This document shows positions 25,277 through 34,133 of a DNA stretch of 64,000 nt, piece after piece; the first letter of the stretch is position 1, and every line of letters starts with the position of its first letter. Under the pieces are notes generated by a model that saw only the letters and a program-made list of their open reading frames with translations, made no database searches and was not told the DNA's origin. The DNA lies in contig NZ_LFIP02000006.1 in assembly GCF_001189235.2 (NCBI RefSeq), forward strand, positions 248,001-312,000, in the 5' to 3' direction. Source of the DNA: Bradyrhizobium embrapense (GTDB lineage: Bacteria; Pseudomonadota; Alphaproteobacteria; Rhizobiales; Xanthobacteraceae). The position numbers and the translations under genes were made by a program.

Positions 25277-26866
25277 TTAGAACGTCAGCGCCTTGGCCTG
25301 CTTCACCTGCGGCAGCGATTGCACCTTGGCAAGCAGCTCCGCCGGCACTGCACCGTCGACCTCGACCAGCGCAATAGCGTCGCCGCCCTGCTTGACGCGA
25401 CCGAGATGGAATGTCGCGATGTTGATTTTCGCATCACCGAGAAGGCTCGCAAACGCGCCGATGAAGCCCGGCTTGTCCTCGTTGGTGACGTAGATCATCG
25501 ACTTGCCGAACTCGGCGTCGACGCGGATGCCCTTGATGTCGACGAGGCGCGGCTTGCCGTCGGCATAGACGGTGCCGGACACCGAACGCTCCTGGCGCTC
25601 GGTGGCGACGGTGACCGTGATCAGGCTTTCATAGTCACTCTGCGCGGCGCGGACGACCTCGTCCACCACCATGCCGCGCTCCTTGGCGACGACAGGCGCC
25701 GAGACCACATTGACCTCGCCCAGCATCGGCCGCAGCAGGCCCGACAGCACCGCGGAAGTGATCGCCTTGATCTTCATCTCGGCGACGTGGCCCTCATAGG
25801 TGATCGTGGTCTTGAGGATGCCGCTCTCGGTGAGCTGGCCCGCGAACGAGCCGAGCTTCTCGGCGAGCTCGATGAACGGCTTCAGCTTCGGCGCCTCTTC
25901 CGCTGTGATCGAGGGAAAGTTGACCGCGTTCGAGATCGCGCCCGACAGCAGATAGTCCGACATCTGCTCGGCGACCTGCAGCGCGACGTTCTCCTGCGCT
26001 TCGGTGGTGGAGGCGCCGAGATGCGGGGTGCAGATCACGTTGGGATGGCCGAACAGCACGTTCGAGGTCGCCGGCTCCTCGACGAACACGTCGAAGGCGG
26101 CGCCCGCGACATGCTTGGAATTCAGCGCATCGACCAGCGCCTGCTCGTCGACCAGGCCGCCGCGGGCGCAGTTGATGATGCGAACGCCCTTCTTCATCTT
26201 GGCGATTGCGGCCGCGTCGATCACGTTGCGGGTCTTCTCGGTCAGCGGCGTGTGCAGCGTGATGAAGTCGGCGCGCTTCAGGAGGTCGTCGAGCTCGACC
26301 TTCTCGACGCCGATGTCCTTGGCGCGCTCCGGCGACAGGAACGGATCGAACGCGATCACCTTCATGCGCAGGCCGAGCGCGCGGTCGGCGACGATCGAGC
26401 CGATATTGCCGCAGCCGATCACACCGAGCGTCTTGGCGGTGATCTCGACGCCCATGAAGCGGTTCTTCTCCCACTTGCCGGCCTGGGTCGAGGCGTCGGC
26501 CTGCGGGATCTCGCGCGCCAGCGCCAGCATCAAGGTGATCGCATGCTCGGCGGTCGTGATCGAATTGCCGAACGGCGTGTTCATCACGATGATGCCCTTG
26601 GCGGTCGCGGCCGGGATCTCGACATTGTCGACGCCGATACCGGCGCGGCCGATCACCTTGAGCCTGGTCGCCTTCTCGATGATCTTGGCGGTCGCCTTGG
26701 TGGCCGAGCGGATCGCAAGGCCGTCATAATTGCCGATGATCTCGGCGAGCTTGTCCTTGTCCTTGCCGAGGTTGGGCTGGAAATCGACCTCGACGCCGCG
26801 ATCCTTGAAGATCTGCACGGCAGCGGGCGACAGCGCGTCGGAAATCAGAACTTTGGGTTTTGTCAT
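25277..26866 (-). CDS. serA: D-3-phosphoglycerate dehydrogenase
   Basis: A 529-residue long-form enzyme that oxidises 3-phosphoglycerate in the first step of serine synthesis. The Rossmann motif is LGVIGCGNIGSIVADRA (~150). Catalytic Arg is in INCARGGLVDEQAL, with Glu in FDVFVEEPA and His in CTPHLGAST. An intervening domain (~310-450) and a C-terminal ACT domain (~455-529, with VTNEDKPGFIGAFASLLGDA) give possible serine feedback. The ATG at 26866 gives the usual start MTKPKVLISD. It follows serC with a 157-bp gap holding two hairpins. Confidence 0.97.
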   Translation of the reverse strand: MTKPKVLISDALSPAAVQIFKDRGVEVDFQPNLGKDKDKLAEIIGNYDGLAIRSATKATAKIIEKATRLKVIGRAGIGVDNVEIPAATAKGIIVMNTPFGNSITTAEHAITLMLALAREIPQADASTQAGKWEKNRFMGVEITAKTLGVIGCGNIGSIVADRALGLRMKVIAFDPFLSPERAKDIGVEKVELDDLLKRADFITLHTPLTEKTRNVIDAAAIAKMKKGVRIINCARGGLVDEQALVDALNSKHVAGAAFDVFVEEPATSNVLFGHPNVICTPHLGASTTEAQENVALQVAEQMSDYLLSGAISNAVNFPSITAEEAPKLKPFIELAEKLGSFAGQLTESGILKTTITYEGHVAEMKIKAITSAVLSGLLRPMLGEVNVVSAPVVAKERGMVVDEVVRAAQSDYESLITVTVATERQERSVSGTVYADGKPRLVDIKGIRVDAEFGKSMIYVTNEDKPGFIGAFASLLGDAKINIATFHLGRVKQGGDAIALVEVDGAVPAELLAKVQSLPQVKQAKALTF

Positions 26867-26948
26867 CGGAATGATCCGTTGCTGAACGATGCGTTTGAAT
26901 ACACGACGGCTGCGGGCACGAAGCCCGCCCGGCCACACTGCGCGATAG

Positions 26949-26971
26949 ATGGCCGGTTGGTGTCCGGCCAT
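26949..26971 (-). promoter_or_regulatory. Stem-loop in the serC-serA gap
   Basis: ATGGCCGG / CCGGCCAT form a perfect 8-bp stem with a 7-nt loop. A second stem, GCGGGC / GCCCGC, follows nearer serA. No T-run follows either. They may be leader structures of serA or leftovers of serC termination. Confidence 0.4.
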
Positions 26972-27023
26972 AACGATGATGAATTACGCGAGACAGCCTA
27001 GGCCGCCTCTTTAAGCAGCCTTG

Positions 27024-28196
27024 TTATGCCGCCTTGGGCAGTGCCGCCTTGGTTTCGGCGAAGGCCCAGTCGATCCACTGCGTCAGCAGCTCGACGTCCT
27101 TGGCCTCGACGGTGGCGCCGCACCAGATCCGCAAGCCCGCTGGCGCATCGCGGTAGTACGCGAAGTCGAAGCCGGCGTTTTCCTTCTCCACCAGCGCGAC
27201 CAGCTTCTTGCAGAAGTCGGCCTGGGCGTCGGCGGGAAGCGAGGTGATCGCGGGATCGGTGAACTTCAGGCACACCGAGGTGTTGGAGCGGATCGCGGCA
27301 TCCTTGGCCAGGAAGTCGATCCAGGGCGTCCGCGCCTTCCAGTCGGCGATCGCCTTGGTATTGGCGTCGGCGCGCGCGATCAGTGCCTTCAGGCCGCCGA
27401 TCGACTTCGCCCAGTTCAGCGCGTCGAGATAATCCTCGACGCACAGCATCGACGGCGTGTTGATGGTCTCGCCCTCGAAGATGCCCTGGTTGAGCTTGCC
27501 TCCCTTGGTGAGGCGGAAGATCTTCGGCAGCGGCCAGGCCGGCTTGTAGGTCTCGAGCCGTTCCACCGCGCGTGGGCTGAGGATCAGCATCCCATGCGCC
27601 GCTTCGCCGCCGAGCGCCTTCTGCCAGGAGAAGGTGACGACATCGAGCTTGGCGAAATCGAGCGGCTGCGCGAAGGCGGCCGAGGTCGCGTCGCAGATCG
27701 TGAGGCCTTCACGGGTTGCGCTGATCCAGTTGGCATCAGGCACGCGCACACCCGAGGTGGTGCCGTTCCAGGTGAACACGACGTCGGAGCTCTGATCGAC
27801 CTTGGCGAGATCGGGGATTTCACCGTAAGCCGCATTCAGCTTGGTGACGTCCTTCAGCTTCAATTCCTTGACGATGTCGCTGACCCAGCCCTCGCCGAAT
27901 GACTCCCAGGCGAGCGTGGTGACCGGCCGCGCACCGAGCAGCGACCACAGCGCCATCTCGACCGCGCCGGTGTCCGACGCCGGCACGATGCCGATCTTGT
28001 AGTCCGCCGGCACCTCGAGCACTTCGCGCGTCAGTTCGATCGCGAGCTTGAGCTTGGCCTTGCCGACCTTCGCGCGATGCGAGCGGCCGAGGGCGGCGTC
28101 CTTGAGATTGTTGGGGTTCCAGCCGGGGCGCTTGGCGCAGGGGCCGGAGGAGAAATGCGGCACATTCGGCCGCGAAGCGGGCTTCGCTGCAGTCAT
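27024..28196 (-). CDS. serC: Phosphoserine aminotransferase
   Basis: A 390-residue PLP enzyme that makes phosphoserine from 3-phosphohydroxypyruvate. It has the N-terminal block PHFSSGPCAKRPGWN, the PLP-binding Lys in VTFSWQKALGGEAAHG (~197) and C-terminal GLRIWCGATVEAKD. It belongs to the alphaproteobacterial SerC type, about 390 residues long. It lies upstream of serA on the same strand. The 5' leader folds into a compact structure that contains the ribosome binding site. Confidence 0.97.
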   Translation of the reverse strand: MTAAKPASRPNVPHFSSGPCAKRPGWNPNNLKDAALGRSHRAKVGKAKLKLAIELTREVLEVPADYKIGIVPASDTGAVEMALWSLLGARPVTTLAWESFGEGWVSDIVKELKLKDVTKLNAAYGEIPDLAKVDQSSDVVFTWNGTTSGVRVPDANWISATREGLTICDATSAAFAQPLDFAKLDVVTFSWQKALGGEAAHGMLILSPRAVERLETYKPAWPLPKIFRLTKGGKLNQGIFEGETINTPSMLCVEDYLDALNWAKSIGGLKALIARADANTKAIADWKARTPWIDFLAKDAAIRSNTSVCLKFTDPAITSLPADAQADFCKKLVALVEKENAGFDFAYYRDAPAGLRIWCGATVEAKDVELLTQWIDWAFAETKAALPKAA

Positions 28197-28202
28197 AATC
28201 TA

Positions 28203-28264
28203 CCCTTCCAGATAGCTGCCTCTCGGTGGGGAGAGGTTTCCCGCCGTCGGAAATAGTGGAAGGG
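28203..28264 (-). ncRNA. serC leader RNA: three-way junction enclosing the ribosome binding site
   Basis: Read on the minus strand, the RNA has an outer stem CCCUUCCA / UGGAAGGG (perfect 8 bp) and two abutting hairpins inside: UUUCC / GGAAA with a 7-nt loop, and CCUCUC / GAGAGG with a CCCACC loop. The 3' strand of the outer stem is the GGAAGGG ribosome binding site, 7 nt from the serC ATG. A conserved serC RNA motif upstream of serC is known in Alphaproteobacteria (Rfam has a serC family). I infer this is that element but could not align it. Confidence 0.65.
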
Positions 28265-28289
28265 CCCCAAAACGTCAAGGAAGTTCCGA

Positions 28290-28487
28290 CTATTCCGGAA
28301 CGATCGGGAGATCACGGCTGATTGATGGAGCGTCTTCGACCTGCTGCATCGTCTCCTGATCGAGCAGATCTGCCGCGAGAGTCATGATCTTAACTGCCTT
28401 GCGCCGGCTCGATATTTTCAAAATGCTCTTATCGCCGGCCTGCACGATGTACTCGTTGCCGACCCGCACGATCGAATATTCCGACAT
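28290..28487 (-). CDS. Small conserved hypothetical protein
   Basis: A 65-residue acidic protein. The first half is strand-rich (EYSIVRVGNEYIVQAGDKSI); the second is helical and charged (RRKAVKIMTLAADLLDQETM). It has no signal peptide or membrane segment. I do not recognise a named family, though similar short proteins are familiar from rhizobial genomes. It lies upstream of the serC leader on the same strand; its stop is only 25 bases before the leader stem. Confidence 0.7.
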   Translation of the reverse strand: MSEYSIVRVGNEYIVQAGDKSILKISSRRKAVKIMTLAADLLDQETMQQVEDAPSISRDLPIVPE

Positions 28488-28649
28488 TCAAATCCCCAGT
28501 CGCCGCCGCCCCGTGGGAGACGCCCGACATACCGGACTCGTTCCGACCCGTAAATTCACGGAGGCCGGCTTAGTTTATTGGCTGTTAACCGGATCGCGCA
28601 GCAGCGGCTACCGCAGGCATTGCCGAACGTGCGGCACAACTCGCGCAGG

Positions 28650-29132
28650 TCAGAAGCGCAGCGTCATGCCGACATGGCTGCGCGCGAATCCGAGCCGCTC
28701 GTAGAAGCGCTGCGCATCGACGCGGGTGTGATGCGTCAACAGCTCGACGAGCGTGCAGCCTTGCGCGCGTGCTTCCGTGACCGCCCACTGCACGAGCTGC
28801 TCGCCAATGCCGCGGCTGCGGCAGTGCGTTGCGACGCGCACGTCCTCGAGCAGGCCGCGCGAAGAGCCCTGCGAGCTGATGCCCGGCAGGACCGCAAGCT
28901 GCAGGCATCCGACCACGGCGCCCTCCCCGTCGACGGCGACGACGAGCTGCAGGTTCGGATCCCGCTCGACCCGCGCGAAGGCATCGTAATAGCTTTGCGG
29001 CAGCGGGTCCTCGATCCGCTCGCGCGCACGGCCGAGCGGATCGTCCGCCAGCATGCCGACGATGGCCGCGACATCCTCGCGGTGGGCGCGGCGGATCGTG
29101 ATCGATGAAGCTTCCGTCATATCGATATTCAC
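28650..29132 (-). CDS. GNAT-family N-acetyltransferase
   Basis: A 160-residue acetyl-CoA-dependent acyltransferase. The GNAT core is visible: AHREDVAAIVGMLADDPLG, LVVAVDGEGAVVGCLQLAVL, LEDVRVATHCRSRGIGEQLV (acetyl-CoA loop RSRGIG) and ERLGFARSHVGMTLRF at the end. The substrate is unknown. The start is either GTG at 29132 or ATG at 29120. It begins 6 bases after the GST stop, so the two are probably co-transcribed. Confidence 0.88.
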   Translation of the reverse strand: MNIDMTEASSITIRRAHREDVAAIVGMLADDPLGRARERIEDPLPQSYYDAFARVERDPNLQLVVAVDGEGAVVGCLQLAVLPGISSQGSSRGLLEDVRVATHCRSRGIGEQLVQWAVTEARAQGCTLVELLTHHTRVDAQRFYERLGFARSHVGMTLRF

Positions 29133-29138
29133 CAGAGC

Positions 29139-29729
29139 TCACCGCACCGCCGGCAGGCCGAGCACATGCTCGGCGTCGGCGATCCAGCGGCGGATCACGG
29201 GATAGCGTTCGAGCGCAAGGCCGCCATCCTCGGCAACGCGCGTATAGGCAAGCAGCGAGACGTCGGCGAGCGAGAACGCATCGCCGACCAGGAATTTCGT
29301 ACCCGCAAGATGCCGCTCCAGCTGGTCGAGCGCCCCATAGCCGCGCTTGATGAGGTTCGGATCGATCTCCGACACGGCCTTGCCGAGATACACGGCCTGA
29401 AAGCGGCAGACGGCGACATAGGGCTCGTGGCTGTTCTGCTCCCAGAACATCCAGGCATCCATCTGCGCCGCGCGATAGGGATCGCCGGGGATCAGATCGC
29501 TGCCGCGCGCGAGGTAGCGGATGATGGCGTTGGATTGTGCGAGCGTACGGCCGTCATCCAGCTCGAGCGTCGGCACCTGGCCCCAACCGTTCAGCTTGAG
29601 GAATTCCGCGGTTCGGCTGCCGCCCTTCATGGTGTCGATCTCGACCCATGTGTACGGCAGCGCCAACTTGTCGCACACCCATTTCACCTTCAGGCAATTG
29701 CCTGAATTGGTGTCGCCGTGGATTTTCAT
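29139..29729 (-). CDS. Glutathione S-transferase family protein
   Basis: A 196-residue GST-fold protein. The thioredoxin-like N-domain (~1-80) has HGDTNSGNCLKVKWVCDKL, VPTLELDDGRTLAQSNAIIR (cis-Pro and the Gln-Ser glutathione-binding pair). The helical C-domain contains FLVGDAFSLADVSLLAY with the conserved Asp. It conjugates or reduces with glutathione in the cytosol. It is upstream of and nearly touching the GNAT gene. The GST class and substrate are unclear. Confidence 0.9.
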   Translation of the reverse strand: MKIHGDTNSGNCLKVKWVCDKLALPYTWVEIDTMKGGSRTAEFLKLNGWGQVPTLELDDGRTLAQSNAIIRYLARGSDLIPGDPYRAAQMDAWMFWEQNSHEPYVAVCRFQAVYLGKAVSEIDPNLIKRGYGALDQLERHLAGTKFLVGDAFSLADVSLLAYTRVAEDGGLALERYPVIRRWIADAEHVLGLPAVR

Positions 29730-29799
29730 GTGAGGTCGCTCCGCTTGCGGAGCAACATCGGATCAGCCGCAGATTGCGGTGTCAAGCGAAGTGCGCGCG

Positions 29800-30651
29800 T
29801 CAGAACTTGTAGCCGATGGCCGCACGAACGCTGTTCTGCGTGACCGCCGTGTTCTTGACCGGGCTGAACTTGACGTATTCCCACTCGCCGCGCACGAAAA
29901 CACAGTTCCACAGCATGTATTCCAGGCCGAGACCAGCGGTCCAGGCGGCAACGTAGGCGTCCGTCTTCGCATCCGTTGCGGTTTGGGCAAACTGCGGCAG
30001 CGCAAAGGTGGTCGAAGTGCCGTCGGCAAAGTTAATCGTTCTGTTCACGGAACTTGTGACCGTGCGCGAAACATCCATCCGGCCGACCGCAAGGCCGCCG
30101 AAGGCGTAGGGCAGGAAGTCACCGGTTGCCCAACCCGCGCGGCCGCGGAACGTGATCTCGTCCTTGAGCTTCAGCGACGCGCTTCCATTCAACGTCACGC
30201 CGTCGGCGGCAGTGGCGCCGGCTGGAAGGACCAGGTTAGGCTGAGCGACTTGAATGGGGCCTAGACTTCCGGAAGTCGTAGTCGTCAATCCGGACCAATA
30301 GGTGTAGTTCGCTTCGACACCCACCACGGCGTCGTCGAACTGATAGTTGCGTCCGACAAATGCGCCGAAGCCCGAGCTCTGCGCGTTGACCCGGCCCAGC
30401 AGATTGAATTGGGACGTCGGCCCCTGCAGCGTCGTGTTGCGGAAGATGGAATTGGTCAGGGAAGCAACGCTGCCGCCGAAGTCGGTGTTGATCCATGTTT
30501 GGCCGACCTGACCGCCGGCATACCAGCCGTCCCAGTTTCTGGTCGGTGCGCTGGAGGCGGGAAGGCTGCCGCGAAGGAAATCCGGCATGTCCGCCGCCTG
30601 CGCGCCGGTCACCGCGCCCAACATCATCGCCACCAGCAAGAACCTACGCAT
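29800..30651 (-). CDS. Omp25/RopB-like outer-membrane beta-barrel protein
   Basis: A 283-residue exported protein. It has a signal peptide (FLLVAMMLGAVTGAQA), the motif WDGWYAGGQVGQTWINTDFG at the start of the barrel, YQFDDAVVGVEANYTYW in the middle, and a final strand ending in RAAIGYKF, a typical barrel C-terminus with a terminal Phe. Such small porin-like proteins are abundant in the outer membrane of Rhizobiales. The ATG at 30651 follows GGAG. It lies next to a second family member at 30845 on the same strand. Confidence 0.88.
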   Translation of the reverse strand: MRRFLLVAMMLGAVTGAQAADMPDFLRGSLPASSAPTRNWDGWYAGGQVGQTWINTDFGGSVASLTNSIFRNTTLQGPTSQFNLLGRVNAQSSGFGAFVGRNYQFDDAVVGVEANYTYWSGLTTTTSGSLGPIQVAQPNLVLPAGATAADGVTLNGSASLKLKDEITFRGRAGWATGDFLPYAFGGLAVGRMDVSRTVTSSVNRTINFADGTSTTFALPQFAQTATDAKTDAYVAAWTAGLGLEYMLWNCVFVRGEWEYVKFSPVKNTAVTQNSVRAAIGYKF

Positions 30652-30777
30652 TGCAACGCTCCATCCCACTCACCGAATGCGCGTTGATCATCGCCTGTTA
30701 ACCTTAACCAATCGTTGTCGCCGGCGGCTTTCGACCACTCAAGTTGCAGAAGCTCGCGACATGACTTAGCAAAGAAG

Positions 30778-30804
30778 AACGGCGCGGGATGATCCCGCGC
30801 CGTT
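30778..30804 (-). terminator. Terminator of the 30845 outer-membrane protein gene
   Basis: AACGGCGCGGGAT / ATCCCGCGCCGTT is a perfect 13-bp inverted repeat around one base. On the minus strand CTTCTTTGC follows. It lies 41 bases past the stop codon. Confidence 0.75.
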
Positions 30805-30844
30805 TCAATCGTTAACCGTGAAGGTTTCGAAATTAACCCTCGAA

Positions 30845-31696
30845 TTAACCCTTGCGGATCAGCGGGGGCGGCGGCGGCGGGGGCAGCACGTCGCAGCAGG
30901 GCAAGGCGAAGCGAACGCCGAGCTTCACATCCTGCGAGGTCATGTCGCGGTACTGGAAGCTCGAGGGACCGGTCGGCGTGCCGTCGAAGAAGTGACCCTG
31001 GCCCTGCCCGACCGTGCCCATGTCGAGGTAGCGATAGGCCAGTTCAACCGTGAAGTTGTTGGTGACCTTGTAGGCGACACCGGCATGCAGCGCCCAGGCG
31101 AAGTTGGTCTTGGTCGCACCGTCGGCGATGAAGGAACTGGTCAGGCCCGACCCGCTCGGGAACGTCGTGACGTCGGAGAAGGCCGAGGTCTTGATCACCG
31201 CGGCACCGACACCGGCGCCGATGAACGGGGTCAAGCAACCCCAGGTGCCGAGATCGGCGTAGATGTTCGCAAGACCGACCCAGTTCTGAACGCCGCCGTG
31301 GTAGGTGTCACCCAGCGAACTCGGCCCGGGGAACGTGAAGAAGTCGGTGCCGTTGAAGCTCACCTTGGAGCGATACTCGCCGGTGATGTCGGCACGGAAC
31401 CAGCTGTTGAACTGATAGCCGACGCCGAGGCCGAACAGCATGCCGCTGTCGAAACCGTGGCCGTACTGGTTGAACGCGGTGCCGGCCGGCAGCGTGTCGT
31501 AGGCGTTGACGTGCAGCTTGGCCTGGGTGTTGGTCATGCCGATGTCGCCGCGCAGATACCAGCCGCCGAAATCCTGGACCGGCGGAGGAGCATACGCCAT
31601 CGGGGGCGGCGGCATGATCGGCATGTCGGCAGCGAACGCCGCCGAGGACAACAGAGATGCCGCTCCGGCGGCGATCAGGGTCTTTACGCTACGCAT
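30845..31696 (-). CDS. Omp25-like outer-membrane protein with Pro-rich tail
   Basis: A 283-residue exported beta-barrel protein. It has a signal peptide (TLIAAGAASLLSSAAFAADM), a short Pro-rich segment (PPPPMAYAPPP), the barrel with FGGWYLRGDIGMTNTQAK, GLGVGYQFNSWFRADITGEY and ELAYRYLDMG. The last strand (DVKLGVRFALPCCDVL) is followed by an unusual PPPPPPPLIRKG tail, so the barrel does not end at its final residue. It has its own terminator and a long upstream region, so it is probably strongly expressed alone. Confidence 0.88.
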   Translation of the reverse strand: MRSVKTLIAAGAASLLSSAAFAADMPIMPPPPMAYAPPPVQDFGGWYLRGDIGMTNTQAKLHVNAYDTLPAGTAFNQYGHGFDSGMLFGLGVGYQFNSWFRADITGEYRSKVSFNGTDFFTFPGPSSLGDTYHGGVQNWVGLANIYADLGTWGCLTPFIGAGVGAAVIKTSAFSDVTTFPSGSGLTSSFIADGATKTNFAWALHAGVAYKVTNNFTVELAYRYLDMGTVGQGQGHFFDGTPTGPSSFQYRDMTSQDVKLGVRFALPCCDVLPPPPPPPLIRKG

Positions 31697-32273
31697 TGGC
31701 TTCGTCCTTTTGGCCCAAGTGAGGCGACACGAAAGGCCTCACGTCTGAAACTCACGGACGAACGATGGCAGCAAATGTTTAAGCGGCACTTAACCCTAAT
31801 TTTTAAGGTTGATTTTCTCTCACCGAATTCCGCGGCTATTGCTTATGGGTCCATAAACGCGCGCGTGCAGCAGTGGAAGATGGCGATCTCGCCACAGGTG
31901 CTAATGAAGCGTTGACGCAAGCGCGCGGTTTGCAGCGCACGCAAGCGCTGAGTGTTAGCGAATGATTAAGGAAGGCACCGCGTCAGCGAGCTTCGCGACT
32001 GAGACACAGGATGCAATAGCTCGACAGGCGCGGGACTCCATCACCGTCACCCTGAGAGAATGTGAATGCATTCAGCGTCCGACCTGGCGAAAGCCAGGAC
32101 GACGGCGCGAGAAGAGGCCGCTCGCGACAATTCTCACACCGTCACCCTGCGGAGCAGGCGTCTCGAAGGGCGACGGCCCGCCTGGTTGCCGTGCATCCTT
32201 AGAGGCTCGCTACGCGAGCACCTCCAGCGACGAAAGCAAAGCCTTCGCGCGGCGATGACGGATCACCAACTCT
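31697..32273. other. Intergenic region: promoter area of the Omp25-like gene and a repeat-rich block
   Basis: A 577-bp gap. The part from 31697 to about 31830 is AT-richer than its surroundings and should carry the promoter and leader of the Omp25-like gene. From about 32040 to 32265 lie hairpin-rich repeats: two CCGTCACCCTG starts, CCTGGC-GAAA-GCCAGG at 32082-32097, and GCTCGCTACGCGAGC. No convincing coding sequence was seen. Confidence 0.6.
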
Positions 32274-33620
32274 TTATGCCGCGGCGGCGTGGCCGAGGGC
32301 GCTGACGATGTTGTCGACGACCTCTTCCACCAGGATGCGATCGTCACCCTCGCCCATGACGCGGATCACTGGCTCGGTGCCGGAGGGGCGGATCAACAAA
32401 CGGCCATGGCCGTTGAGGCGTTTCTCGCCGTCGGTGATCGCGGACTTGACCTCGGCGTCGTCGAGCGGCTTGCCCGTGCGATAGCGCACGTTCTTCAGGA
32501 TCTGCGGCAATGGATCGAACCGCCGGCAGATCTCCGACACCGGGCGGCGCAGCTTCTGCACCACGGCCAGCACCTGCAATGCCGCGACGAAGCCGTCGCC
32601 GGTGGTCGAATAGTCCGACATGATGATGTGGCCCGACGGCTCGCCGCCGAGATTGTAGCCGCCGCTCAGCATCTGCTCGAGCACATAGCGGTCGCCGACC
32701 GGCGTACGGACCATCGAAAGCCCGAGACCCTGCAGGAAACGCTCCAGCCCGAGATTGGACATCACGGTCGTGACGATGCCGGGCTTGGCGAGGCGCCCCT
32801 CTTCCTTCCAGCTCTGCGCGATCACCGCGAGCAGCTGGTCGCCGTCGACGATGTGGCCGCGCTCGTCGACCAGGATGACGCGATCGGCGTCGCCATCAAG
32901 CGCGATGCCGATGTCGGCCCGCATCTCGCGCACCTTGCGCGACAGCGCTTCCGGCGAGGTGGAGCCGCATTCCTTGTTGATGTTGAAGCCGTCGGGATCG
33001 ACGCCGATCGGCACCACGTCGGCGCCGAGCTCCCACAGTGCTTCCGGCACCACCTTGTAGGCGGCGCCGTTGGCGCAATCGACCACGACGCGCAGGCCGT
33101 CGAGCGAGAGGTCGCGCGGCAGGGTGCGCTTGGCGAATTCGATGTAGCGGTCATGGACGCCGTCGATACGGCGGGCGCGGCCGAGGCTCGCGCTCTGCGC
33201 CAGGCGACGGTCGAGCGATTCGTCGAGCAGCTGCTCGATCTGCTTCTCGACATCGTCGGAGAGCTTGAAGCCCTGCGGGCCGAACAGCTTGATGCCGTTG
33301 TCTTCGAAAAGATTGTGCGACGCCGAGATCATGACGCCGAGATCGGCGCGCATCGACTTGGTCAGCATCGCGATCGCCGGCGTCGGCATCGGGCCGACCA
33401 GCAGCACGTCCATGCCGACCGAGGTGAAGCCCGCGACCATGGCGTATTCGATCATGTAGCCGGACAGCCGCGTGTCCTTGCCGATCACGACGCGATGGCG
33501 ATGGTCGCCACGCTGAAACACCAACCCTGCGGCCTGCCCCACCTTGAGCGCGAGCTCCGGCGTGATCAGCCCATTGGCGCGGCCCCGAATTCCATCGGTC
33601 CCGAAATATTTGCGGCTCAT
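32274..33620 (-). CDS. glmM: Phosphoglucosamine mutase
   Basis: A 448-residue enzyme that converts glucosamine-6-phosphate to glucosamine-1-phosphate for peptidoglycan and LPS precursors. The length matches the family. The N-terminus is SRKYFGTDGIRGRAN, the phosphorylated Ser is in GVMISASHN (~100), Mg2+ is bound by DGDADR (~240), and the phosphate loop is LLIRPSGTEPVIRVM. The ATG at 33620 is preceded by GGGGG; ten upstream in-frame residues are not conserved-looking. It is transcribed singly. Confidence 0.97.
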   Translation of the reverse strand: MSRKYFGTDGIRGRANGLITPELALKVGQAAGLVFQRGDHRHRVVIGKDTRLSGYMIEYAMVAGFTSVGMDVLLVGPMPTPAIAMLTKSMRADLGVMISASHNLFEDNGIKLFGPQGFKLSDDVEKQIEQLLDESLDRRLAQSASLGRARRIDGVHDRYIEFAKRTLPRDLSLDGLRVVVDCANGAAYKVVPEALWELGADVVPIGVDPDGFNINKECGSTSPEALSRKVREMRADIGIALDGDADRVILVDERGHIVDGDQLLAVIAQSWKEEGRLAKPGIVTTVMSNLGLERFLQGLGLSMVRTPVGDRYVLEQMLSGGYNLGGEPSGHIIMSDYSTTGDGFVAALQVLAVVQKLRRPVSEICRRFDPLPQILKNVRYRTGKPLDDAEVKSAITDGEKRLNGHGRLLIRPSGTEPVIRVMGEGDDRILVEEVVDNIVSALGHAAAA

Positions 33621-33836
33621 AGTACCCCCAAGATGGACCTCTCGAACCATCCGGCGAGAGAGTCCTGAACGCTTACCAGTGTAGCGTGCATCGGCCTTAT
33701 AGACTGCCAGGCGCTAAAATGACTTCAAAAAATATGATGAATCATTACCGCGGACAAACCCTGCGCTTCGATCTTAAGGCACTGAGAGATATAACATTAT
33801 TGGATCTTCGGCAACCGCGCGAACGAACGCCGTCCC

Positions 33837-34010
33837 CTATCCTTTGCCGCCTCGCTTGACGTGTTGGTCGCCCTTGCTGGGGGCCGGCTGGGTGACATTG
33901 ACGGGATCGGAACCGGGAAACGTCTCCTCCAGACCCTCTTCGAGGACCTCGTCGAGCCGGCGCTTCTCCGCGTTGTCGTCCGGTTTCGGCTTGGAGCCTG
34001 ATTGCGTCAT
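33837..34010 (-). CDS. Small charged hypothetical protein (57 aa)
   Basis: A short gene on the minus strand, from ATG at 34010 to TAG at 33837. The start is supported by AGGAG eight bases upstream. The protein begins MTQSGSKPKPDDNAEKRR, contains LDEVLEEGLEETFPGSDPVN and ends HVKRGGKG. It is hydrophilic, Pro/Lys/Glu-rich and probably largely disordered. I recall similar short proteins in Bradyrhizobium and related genomes but no assigned function. It is divergent from the alpha-hydroxyacid dehydrogenase gene. Confidence 0.7.
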   Translation of the reverse strand: MTQSGSKPKPDDNAEKRRLDEVLEEGLEETFPGSDPVNVTQPAPSKGDQHVKRGGKG

Positions 34011-34036
34011 CGTGCTCTCCTATCCGTCTTCAGATT

Positions 34037-34046
34037 TGGTGGACCA
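34037..34046. promoter_or_regulatory. TGGTGGACCA dyad, possible GntR-type operator
   Basis: A short perfect palindrome TGGT-GG-ACCA lies 88 bp before the alpha-hydroxyacid dehydrogenase start. LldR/FadR-type regulators bind TGGT-N-ACCA sites, usually with a slightly longer spacer, and often control lactate dehydrogenases. The match is short and could be chance. Confidence 0.25.
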
Positions 34047-34133
34047 TCCAACCATGCTAGATGACGGCACGACCGAACACCCGCAAGACGTCTCCATCGA
34101 ACTTGCGACATAGAAGAAGGGCCGGGAACGTCC

